From contig OZ038423.1 of NCBI GenBank assembly GCA_964036155.1, positions 53,769,249 through 53,833,248 on the forward strand: a stretch of DNA of 64,000 nt, read 5' to 3'. How positions within the stretch are numbered: the first letter of the stretch is position 1; each line of letters begins with the position of its first letter. The translations under genes were made by a program, and so were the position numbers. Source of the DNA: Diploscapter coronatus (lineage: Eukaryota; Nematoda; Chromadorea; Rhabditida; Rhabditidae). Below, in pieces: positions 49,575 through 59,662 of this stretch. The notes below the pieces were generated by a model. That model searched no databases. It had not been told where the DNA came from and saw only the letters and a list, made by a program, of their open reading frames with translations.

Positions 49575-50856
49575 TCAACTGAGAAGGCAACTACCCTTGC
49601 TAGTCGCAGACAAATTTCTCAATTTTCCCACTTCTTGCCATTTATTCATTTGTGGATTGTATGCCTCGATTGAATTGCAAAAATCTCTCCTAATATGAGT
49701 TTGAAATCTAAATTAACAAATATTTGTACAAAGACATGCAGAATCTCAGCTCACCCTCCAATTGCATACAATTTCTTATTAGCGACAATGAGCGAATGAT
49801 AATATCTCGCATAATTCATATCAGCGATTCGAGAAACTCGCCTGTCAACTGGAGCTGAGGGGTCGAAACATTCACAGGATTCGAATACTCCATATCTAAA
49901 TATATGATACATTATTTATGATACAAAGTTAATGACTTCGATCCTCCAGTTATGTAAATTCTTCCATTTAACGATGCAACCCCGAAAAAACATCGTCTTT
50001 CTGGAATCTCTCCAATTTCAACCCATTCCCGTTCATCGTCTAATAATCGATATATCTTTCTATTTTCAAAACTATCAATGACTGAATATCCATAATTACA
50101 ACAATGAATATGCTATAATGTGACCGTATAAAATTCTATCGCATGTTATTGTTTGAACAGAACTAATTGGAAGAGGAAAAGCAGGTCCTGTTTGCCATGT
50201 TCCATCTATTAAAACCTGAATAAATTATTTTATGAACTTTCACTCGATCTTACATCCACACGATTAGTTTTAAAATTAGAAAACCATCCACCCAAATAGT
50301 ACAATTTGTCTTTGAAATAAGCCACAGATGCGCCATCACGCCATTCAGGAGGATCTGGTCCTGCAAAGAATGCAATAAAATTAAACCAATCTATTGGCTT
50401 TTGTAATGCTACCTCTAGTGATTTGTCGAGTATTCAGATCGAAGATTTCAAACCATTTTTCCGAAGAGTTCAATGCAAAAATCTAAATTTTACTAAATTT
50501 GATAATGGCAAATAAAATAATCAACATTATCTTTTGTAGTTGCTACTTCATATGATCGTAAATAATTGGTAAATTTAACTATGTAGTCAACAGAAGCATT
50601 ATGTAAATCAAACAGACAAATTTTTCCTTCGTTAACATCGTTATTTCCATAATGCACTAAATACTCAAATTCATTTTCGCTCATACAAGAATATTTTCCT
50701 ACTATAGAATAAAATTTCCCTATCGAACGCTGTCGGCAGATGCTTCTTGATTATTTGCATCATTCGCTTGGTAGTCCAAGCCAATTGCCTCAGCTCTTTG
50801 AATTCGGGATATTCGCAGATCAACAATATAATTTCGACTGGTAAATTGGCTAGCAT
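49575..50856 (-). CDS. F-box/kelch-repeat protein, copy 6
   Basis: Exon 1 is MLANLPVEIILLICEYPEFK, ELRQLAWTTKRMMQIIKKHL. From the middle of exon 1 through exon 2 (50493-50760) the DNA is almost identical to copy 3 (16617-16890), while exons 4-8 diverge normally. Kelch pieces present include a PPEWRDGASVAYFKDKLYYL unit with GGW. The last exon departs from the family after KWQEVGK: it reads LRNLSATSKGSCLLS and stops at 49575, so the C-terminal tail derives from different DNA. Otherwise no lesion was seen. Expected SCF adaptor. Convergent with cdc-48. Confidence 0.75.
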
Positions 50857-51049
50857 CTTTGTTCTTTTTGTTAAGAGACCTAAACAATCACCATAGTATT
50901 GATCGAATGAGAAAGTCTGGAATTATTGAGTTTGAAATTGATCATTGAAGAAAGGAAAATGAAACCACTAAATTGATGCTTCGCAATCTTTATCAGACTA
51001 AAAATCGATTCCTAAACATGGTTTATCATTTAAGAGTGAATTTCAGTAA

Positions 51050-51455
51050 GGACCAAAGTCAGTATAGCACAGAGATCCACAAATAGAGCTGATTCTCACA
51101 TCTTTTGTTCAGTTTTTTACGCTGATTCTAATGGTGCAATTCGTTTTTCGAAAATAACCACTAATTACCGTACTTTCCGGGATAACTCACTTCAGAATAG
51201 ATATTTTCGAGGAGTGTATTAATATAAGTTGATCAATTTTCGATATGCTATCAATTATTTATTGCTTTTCTTGAATTTATTCGACCGCATTTAAAACAAA
51301 AAAGCTTAGTTTTCTGGTAATGACATTGACGCAGATAATGGAGAGTAAATGACAGGTCAGGACTGTCTGAGGTTCGAAAAAATCGAACTTTAACTGAACT
51401 GAACTTCCAGACAGTTCGAAGTTCAGTTCAGTTCGTACAATCTTGATTAAAAGGA
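51050..51455. repeat. Repeat block between F-box copies 6 and 7
   Basis: Matches the 5' flank of copy 5 (41590-41690) and the block at 39.7-40.05 kb, including GTCAGTATAGCACAGAGATC and the decayed inverted-repeat insertion at 51358-51445. It shows that copies 5, 6 and 7 were spread with their flanks. Confidence 0.6.
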
Positions 51456-51593
51456 GTATTTATTTCAGGTACAATTATCCCTCAGTACTTTTAGATGTCT
51501 TCGAGAGTTGTCTGTATAATGTGCATTGAAATTGAATTATTCTTTCACATTTTATTGAATCCAATTTCTATATGAAATCTGAGATTATTATAA

Positions 51594-52870
51594 TCAAGTT
51601 TTATTTATGTTAACTTCTCCGACTTCACGCCACTCATTCGTTTGTGGATCGTATTCCTCGATTGAGTTACAAAATTTTTCCATATAGCGTTCTTGAAATC
51701 TAAGTTAGAAAATATTTCGTATCAAGATATGCAAAATCTCAACTCACCCTCCGATTGCGAACAATTTTCCATTCGCAGCAACAAGCGAATGAGAATGTCT
51801 TGCACAATTCATATCAGCGATTCGAGAAATTCGACCGTCAACTGGAGCTAAGGGATCGAAACACAGACAGGAATTTAATACATCATCATCACTAAATATA
51901 TAATGATACATTATTTATCATACAAAATTAACGACTAGTGTCCTCCAGTTATGTAAATTCCTCCATTTAATGATGCAACTCTAAATGAACCTTGCCCTTT
52001 TGGAATATCTCCGATTTCAATCCATTTCCGTTCATTATCTGATAATCGAAATGTCCTTTTACTATTCCATTTATCAAGAACTGAATACCCATAATTACGA
52101 TAATGAATATGCTATAATGTGACCGTATAAAATTCCATCGCATGCTATTATTTGAGCATCACTAATTGGAAGAGGAAATGTAGGTCCTGTTTGCCATATT
52201 CCATCTATTAAAACCTGAATAAATTATTTCATGGACTTTCATTCGATCTTCTTACATCAACTCGATCTGTATTCATAGTTTTGCTTGTTTCAGGATCCCA
52301 CCCACCCAAATAATACAGTTTATCTTTGTAATAAGCCACAGATGCAAATTTACGCCATTCAGGAGGATCAGGTCCTGCAAAGAATGCAAGAAAATTCAGC
52401 CAGTCTATTTACTTTTGTAATACTACCTCTAGTGATTTGTCGAGTATTCAGATCGAAGATTTCAAACCATTTTTTCCAATTGTCCAGTGCAAAAATCTAA
52501 GATTTACAACATTGGCAATGCCAAATAAAATAATCTACTTTATCTTTTGTAGTTGCTACTTCATGTGATCGTAAATAATTGGTAAATTTAACTATGTAGT
52601 CGACAGAAACATTATACGAATCAAATAGACAAATTCTTCCTTCGTTAATATCGTCGTTTTTATAAGGCACTAAATACTAAAATTAATTTTCGCTCATACA
52701 AGAAATATTTTCCTACGATAGAATAAAGTTTTCCTCTCGAGCGCTATCGGCAGATATTTCTTGACTATTTTCATCATTCGATTGTTAGTCCAGGCCAATT
52801 GTCCCAGATCCTTGAATTCGGGATATTCGCAGATCAGCAATATAATTTCGACTGGTAAATTGGACAACAT
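51594..52870 (-). CDS. F-box/kelch-repeat protein, copy 7
   Basis: Eight exons. The F-box exon reads MLSNLPVEIILLICEYPEFK, DLGQLAWTNNRMMKIVKKYL; kelch pieces include GPDPPEWRKFASVAYYKDKL-YYLGGWDPET and a GSFRVASLNGGIYITGG blade. The last exon (ERYMEKFCNSIEEYDPQTNE) ends EVGEVNINKT at the stop 51594-51596. The GTTTAG acceptor and leader GTCTCTTAACAAAG precede the ATG. No frame lesion was found at the junctions checked. Expected SCF adaptor. Confidence 0.78.
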
Positions 52871-53090
52871 CTTTGTTAAGAGACCTAAACAACCAGAATA
52901 GTATTATTTCAAAATGGGGATAGTAGGAGAGTTGATTGAATGAGAAAGTCTGGAATTAATGAGTTTGAAATTGATCATTAAAGAAAGGAAAATGAAACCA
53001 CTAAATTGATGCTTCGCAATTTTATCAGACTAAAAATCGATTCCTAAACATGGTTTATCATTTAAGAGTGAATGTCACTAAAGTAGGGTC

Positions 53091-53440
53091 CCCAAGCCCT
53101 GTCCTTTTGTAAAAATGCGCTTGTGGTAGAAATGTGGTAATTTGAAGTAGAAATTTGCGAAGTATCCCTCAAACCCAAGATATCTAAAAAAATCCAGTCT
53201 AGATCGACGATAAACCTTCTGAAATGGTTCTGTGCCAAAAACCAGAACAAAATATAGCCGCACGCAAGCAATATTTTGTTTGCGAAAATGTCATTTGAAG
53301 GTTACAATTTTGCGCTTTTCGGTCAAGGAATCTTCTTCTTTTATTTTTCCTCGCGAAACTCTTATTTAGATCCCTAGTGACATTTCCGTACAAAAATTTT
53401 GTCCGAAATATAAACTTGACACATCTGCTTGGGGATCCTA
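53091..53440 (+). mobile_element. MITE, about 345 bp, of the GGGTCCCCAAG family
   Basis: Ends AGGGTCCCCAAG and CTTGGGGATCCT are inverted repeats. The body shares TGTCC-TTTG-AAAAATGCG, CCTCAAACCCAA and the GAAATGGT / TGCAAAA series with the copies at 6564 and 57051 but is more diverged. Non-coding. Confidence 0.7.
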
Positions 53441-53452
53441 AGCAGAGTTCAT

Positions 53453-53838
53453 ACTCAGCGAAACTTATGCCTATCCGAGTCGATCCGGACGGATGTCGGC
53501 AGTTTGGCCCGAGTGGGTCGGCATGCCGCTCCGCCCAGATAGGCAATTCAATCCGAGTGAACCCGAGTCCTCTGGAAAATATTGCAGAGATTGTGCAGAG
53601 GTTATTTCCTTGCTGCGATAATCTTGCATAACCTCTGCGCTACCTCTTCAATATTTTTCCGAGTCGGTCGGCAGTTTTACCAGGTAAAAATTGCCGACCA
53701 ACACGGATCCGAGCGGATTGGTATTGGTCGGCAAAAATTGGCAGTGAATTGCCGATCGGCATGCCTACCCGCCCCGATCGGCAATTCAACGCTGGAAATC
53801 CACCCGGATCCGCCCGGATAGGCACAAGTTTCGCTGAG
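53453..53838. mobile_element. Foldback MITE, about 386 bp, TA target duplication
   Basis: Starts CTCAGCGAAACTTATGCCTA and ends with the inverse, TAGGCACAAGTTTCGCTGAG. A TA dinucleotide flanks each side. The inside is full of GCCGACC and GGCAATT motifs in both orientations around CGGGTCGG/CCGATCGG sequences, so nearly the whole element can fold on itself. Confidence 0.8.
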
Positions 53839-53972
53839 TAAGACCATAACTGAAGAAATTAGTGGAATTACGCTGTAAACGCCGACGAAAAATAGCGAAC
53901 TCTCATGCCATTAATTCATTTCACAATTCGTTCATTATTTTTTGCATGAATTTCGTATTTTCGGTGCACTTT

Positions 53973-54263
53973 CTCAGCGAAACTTGTGCCTATCCGGGCC
54001 GATCCGGGCGGATGTCGGCAGTTTTTTGCCGACCAACACCAATCCGCTCGGATCCGTGTTGGTCGGCAATTTTTATCTGGTAAAACTGCCGACCAACTCG
54101 GATTGAATTGCCGACCGACTCGGATAACTGCCGACCAACTCGGGCCAGGCTGCCGACCGACTCGGGTCCACTCGGATTGAATTGCCTATCTGGGCAGAGC
54201 GGCATACCGATAGGCAATTCACAGAATTGCCGACCCGCCCGGATAGGCACAAGTTTCGCTGAG
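53973..54263. mobile_element. Foldback MITE, about 291 bp, second copy
   Basis: Same 30-base ends as the 53453 element (CTCAGCGAAACTTGTGCCTA and its inverse) and the same TGCCGACC-rich interior, but shorter. No TA duplication at its edges. It ends 35 bases before the ANKRD13-type start codon, so it may lie in that gene's promoter or 5'UTR. Confidence 0.78.
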
Positions 54264-54298
54264 TTTGCTTAAATATTGGAATATACTCCTTGAGGCAG

Positions 54299-57200
54299 AT
54301 GAGCAGTCCATTGGAGAAGCAGTATCCCCTTCACCTGACTGTTTATGTACGGGACATCGACAAACTGAGGAAGATTCTGGATGAGGATCACGAGGTCGAC
54401 CTCGAGGCTGTCGATGCAAGGGGAAGGTCGGTGAATCCAGATATTTTATGGAAAGGAAATGTGTAACTAGGACATTGCTTTAATTTATTATTTTTTGTAG
54501 CTGTTTACTATTTTTCTATTGGCTCCGAATTAAAAGCGTTGTTTACCATTTTAACGACTCGATCAGTGATTTTTATAGTTAAATAATAATACTTTTAAAA
54601 TCTAGCGGTAGTTTCTTTAATTGAACCGTGTTGCTTCCAGAACTCCGTTGATGCTGGCTGTAACTCTGGGCTATTCCGACATTGCAAAACTGCTGCTCGA
54701 AAGGGGAGCAAATGCAGATGCCATGAATAAAGGTAAATGATAATTTACGCCGAAAACGAACTATTGTTCTTTTTCTTCAGACATGTGGTACGTGAGTCAC
54801 GAAGCGATTTCGAATGGGGACGTCGAGCTGACCGACACGATCATCATGTACAGAGACTATCAGAGGGCTGTCAAGGCTGCGCAGTCCATGAAAAGCAACC
54901 TCGAGAAAATACGGGTACGTCATTTCTTATTATCCTATATTTTCGAACTGGTTTGAGGAGAATGAACCGCTAAATAAAAAGAAAATACTCCAAGTTTTGA
55001 CCACATACGACTTTTTAAGTCGACCCTTATCAAAATTTCTCGAATATATTTCGATTGAAACTCGTCGTCCTTTTATTGCTTGATATTTTCTAATTTCTTC
55101 AAAGTTCAACCGAAACAAAATAGTTCACCTTTTCATGTTAGAAATCTTTCTAGCCCAAGCTTGTGACCATCTTTTTTCTACCAGATTAAATTTATTATTT
55201 CAAAAATTCATTTAGTCTTCGTTTGAATTACGCGAAAAGAAGCATGAAAACTGAGTATTCTATTCGGTCTTTCAGGACACTCCTGATTTCTATTGTGAAA
55301 TGTCCTGGGAATTTACGTCTTGGATTCCTTATATGGGAAAGCTTTGTCCGTCTGACACTTACAAGGTATTGAGTTTCTTCCTATTTTCAATAGACCATTC
55401 TTCAGATTTACAAGCGAGGTTCGGATGTGCGGATCGACACGACTCTGGTGGGTTTCGAGGGCTCATCCTGGAAGCGCGGCCACCAGACGTTCATCTTCCG
55501 TCTGACGACTGTCGATGACGTCGTCAGACCGCAATTCATCCTGCTCGACCACGACGCTCACACTGCCACACTTCAGACGATGCACGATGACGAGCCGCTC
55601 GAGGCATTCAGGCCCTCGTCAGATGCCACTGCATTCAGGTACTCTTATTTCTTACTTTTTATCGTTGAAATTTCCCTTTTCCCTCTATTTTTGCTAACAA
55701 GTAAGGAAGGATATTGCAATTAGTTTTATTTTTCAGACGAGCAACCCCGGTTTCCACGACCTACATCGACGTCGATAAAATCGGTTTCGAGCGTTCAAAG
55801 GGCAGCTTCCTCACTTCGTGGATCACGAATTCGGAAAAGACCGAGAAAATCAACGGATACGAGTGCAAGGTTGGCGAACTAATTTTCCAAAGGAATAACA
55901 CTTGTTCATCAAATATTTTTCATTATCGTTATCACATAAAACTCTTGTTTTCAATCTTAATGAAAATGTCGTGAACTATTTATTTTCGTTAAAAATATTA
56001 GTTTTTTTCAGTACTGATCCATATTTTTGAATTCTCCATTACTTTCAATCATAACTTTAAGTAAACGTCTAAAAATTTAGGTGTTCAATGCTTGTAATGT
56101 GAGCTTGATCACGAAGACTCGATCTGAACATCTGACTGAAGCAGACAAGGAAGCTCTTAAACAGGTATCTTTGCTTTTCTCTTCCATTTTAAGACTGCCT
56201 CATTCAGGAAGAAGGCAGCCGCACTTTGTCTGGCCTGTTGAATTTCATTCGGGCAGAGAATTGCGACGAGTCGACAACTGCAAATGCTGCTGACTCACTC
56301 ACTGTCTTCGAATATCTCGATCCTGAGTTTCCAATCGATGGAAACATCGGTATGTTCACTTTTATGTAGACAAAATTTAGACTCACAAATTATCCCCGAA
56401 CTTAATATTTTTATTTGTAGAAGTTTTCCCACTTTATATTTCATTTTGCACTTTGATTTTTTATTCCTCGTCAGTAATCAACTTACGATATCATGATCAC
56501 GTAATGTTAGCCTTCTTTATGAAAAGGTGCTTTTTAGTTGTATTTTCAAAATATTCTTTCCTCATTTAATGAATTTGCATATTATTTAGTTTAGGTCGAC
56601 CGAAACAGGTTACTCGTAAGTCGAATACATTCAAAGCCACGCTCCATTTGGCTGAGAACTATCCACTCAATTTGCAGGTGATCTTGAGTGAATAATTTAA
56701 AACGAATTATTATTAATTCATGTTTCAGGAGCAATTGATTCCAATCATCGATATGATGGCCGCCAACAATGCGCATTTCTCCCGACTGCAGAGTTTTGTG
56801 CAAATGCAACTGCCTTCTGGATTCCCTGTCAAAATTGGTGAGCAAATGACTTGCATTCAGCATTTCTTTCATGGCTTCTTCGTTTTAGAAATTCCACTAT
56901 TCCACGTTTTGAGTGCGAAAATTACGTTCTGCAATATCAATGAGCCTGGGCCACACGTTACTCCCTTGGAAAGCGGGGTTAGTAATTTTAGTGACAATTA
57001 TCACGAAGTGGAAGAAAAATCAAAAGTTCTATAAAATAAAAACTATACGTCGAGTCCCTAAGCTCTGTCCTTTGCAAAAATGCGTTTTTGATAGAGGCGT
57101 GGTAGTTTGAAACAGAAAATTTGGGAAGGAAGTACCCTTCAAACCCAACATGTCTCAAAATAGTACTATCTAGTTCAACAATAAGTCGGATGAAATGGTA

Positions 57201-58531
57201 CACTGCAAAATATTAGGTTAAAATACTCGTGCACAAACAATATTTCGTCTGAGAAAATGCATTCATTTTGGATGATAGATTTTTTGTGATTCTTTAAACT
57301 ATTTTTTTCTTCACAAAAGTCTTATTGACATCCCTGATGGTTATCTATTTGTGCAAAACATTTATTATCCCGAAATGCTATTTGGCATATCTACTTGGGG
57401 ACCTTAACTATACTGACATGAGTAAATGAGTAAAATGCGAGAATTTACATGAAATTCGTTATGTTGAAGAGATGTATCAGATGGGGTAAAATTCTTTATC
57501 TGGTTATTCAAATTTTCAGTCTGATTTCAAAGTGCATTCCGTGGCTATTGACGATGCGGTATTCGAGATCCCTGAAGACTACCGTACTTTGGACGATTCG
57601 AATACGCTCAATGTCTATGATTTCCACAGTGATAATTCTCCAAGATGTAAGATTTTTGACTCGTCGTCATTATGTTTTTGCTCTATCAGATCCATCTGCT
57701 GCTCAACAAGAGGAGATGCTACTTCAGTTGGCAATCGAGCAGTCTCTGCGCGAGCAAAATGCCTCCCAGCTTTCCCCTAATGCAGTCGACAATCATCCCA
57801 CTGATTCTCTGCACAATCTCTATGATCCAAGTGAGGTTTTCTGTCTTTGAGAAAAACGTTATTTTCAAAGTCTAATTGTTCAATGTAGCTAATTTATTTT
57901 TGCGTCGAATTAGACAGCATTTCACTAGTCAAAAGAATACGAATGATTTTCCGACCGCTTAATTTAAAATAAAACAAACGTGCCAAATTGCCTGATCCCT
58001 CCATCAAAACATGATATCTTCACAATTTTAGTGATGGCTCAATTGGGCCAGGGCGGATACGAAACAGATTTGGAGAGGGCGATTCGAGAAAGTCTGAACA
58101 TGTCTGGAGAGAATCATCCGTCACAGAGGGGGAATAATGAACCTGTTCTTGGGCAGGCTCACAGCAATCGACCTCATGTAAGTGAAATTATTATTAGAAA
58201 ACAGTTGGCTATTCTTAAATTAATTTGCGGATGAAACATTACGTTACGTTTTCGCTATTTCTTGAGATAACTCGTGATGCTATCTTCAGAAATATCCTAT
58301 CACTTTTGGCAAATCTTATTGTGCTATTGTAGAAAAACATCCTGGTTTTAACTGACAACTCAGTCAAATTATGCTTTCGTTCAGAACGCGACTGTAATGG
58401 ATGAAGACGCCCTACTGACTCAAATAATGAAGGAGTCTGAGAGGGAAGAGCAGGAGAGAATCAGGAGGCTGGAGATGGAATCTGAAGAGGAACTCAAACG
58501 AGTCCTCGAGCTGAGTCTTACTGACAAGTAA
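54299..58531 (+). CDS. ANKRD13-type ankyrin-repeat protein with ubiquitin-interacting motifs
   Basis: Fifteen exons. The N-terminus has ankyrin repeats ([39 protein letters not shown]). The middle is the large conserved domain of the family: [69 protein letters not shown], then [20 protein letters not shown] and [20 protein letters not shown]. The C-terminus carries four UIM-like helices ([29 protein letters not shown]). ANKRD13 proteins bind Lys63-linked ubiquitin on internalised receptors, and animal members also interact with p97/VCP; cdc-48 lies 5.6 kb upstream. Intron 11 (56978-57529) contains a whole MITE. The start at 54299 is chosen from homology and has a weak GAGGCAG acceptor before it; an upstream exon is possible. 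Confidence 0.92.
57051..57405 (+). mobile_element. MITE, about 355 bp, inside an intron of the ANKRD13-type gene
   Basis: Begins TCGAGTCCCTAAGCTCTGTC and ends TACTTGGGGACCTTAA, with inverted ends matching the copies at 6564 and 53091. It makes up two thirds of intron 11 and leaves both splice sites intact, so it should be spliced out. Confidence 0.75.
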
Positions 58532-59175
58532 TCAATTCTTTCATGAACTATTTATTCAATTCAATCATTTGCCTTATTTTGATGGTTGTTGGAAATTTTC
58601 TACATTTTGAAGGCTACATGAATGATTTTGTAATTAGTTGATTGTTGAAACTATTATCGTTATCTAATTTTACTCGATCCGCGCAATCATTCTTGCAATT
58701 TTCACGATGTCTGAATTTTTTAGCAAGAAATCCTAAAAAATTGACTTGTACCCAACTCTATTCCCAAACTGTTTTAATTGGTTTTGTGATAGCGTTGAGA
58801 CCTTTCATCCTAGTCAAACAATCTGAAAGTACTTGAAGCATTGAGAAGAGAAAATGAATTGCAAACTGTGTATGACTTATTATTTGTAAGAAATAATGTC
58901 TAAAACTAGGAAAAATAAGCCATACAGATATTATGTTGCGTGGAAAGTTACTTTTCTTCGAAACTTTGATCAAGATCGGAAGAGTTTTCAGATTTTTTAA
59001 AAAATTTTTATCAGTTCAATGCATAATTTATCAAATTTTAATCATCCAATTAATTTATTCTATGAACGATTCATTTTCTAAGGACCAGTTTCGAAATGAT
59101 CATTCACATTATTCTTGAGTGCTTTACAGTTCTGACTCGGTTACATGTCTAAAGAATAATTATTTTATTTACACG

Positions 59176-59492
59176 CTCGGTCATGTTCATTAAATAAGAG
59201 GGCCCTTTGTATGCAGAACTTTTGCAGGTTTCAATAATTTCCGAGGTATTGGGCGGGACATGTCTGCGACCCCCCTACTATTTCCAAAATACAGTACCTC
59301 GATATTAGGCGCCTTTCAAATTATCATTATCTGATTCCCCTCTTTCGTGCATTCAAAATACATTATCCTGCTTCCATTCCATGCTTCAATACAGGCGAGA
59401 AGGATTCAACGCCGTCTGGAAGATTTCTTCGCGATACATATATTTTGGGAGTAAAGAAAACGTAGTTGCCTTCGTTAATGAACATGACCGAG
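59176..59492. mobile_element. MITE with perfect 18-bp terminal inverted repeats
   Basis: CTCGGTCATGTTCATTAA at 59176-59193 is exactly inverted at 59475-59492. The 317-bp element lies between the convergent ends of the ANKRD13-type gene and the secreted-protein gene. It has no ORF. The interior is GC-richer (GGGCGGGACATG, CAGGCGAGAAGG). No other copy occurs here and the target duplication is unclear. Confidence 0.8.
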
Positions 59493-59662
59493 TATTATAG
59501 CAATTCATTCATAAATCAGAAAAAGTCAACAAAACCACGCAAAGTGTGATTCGTCGTATTTTGGAACAAGTATACTCATCTTATCAGTTTTAATCGAAAA
59601 TAAAATGTACATTTTTAATCATTTCAATTATCAACTCATGCAACTTGAATGGTAGTCTGAGT

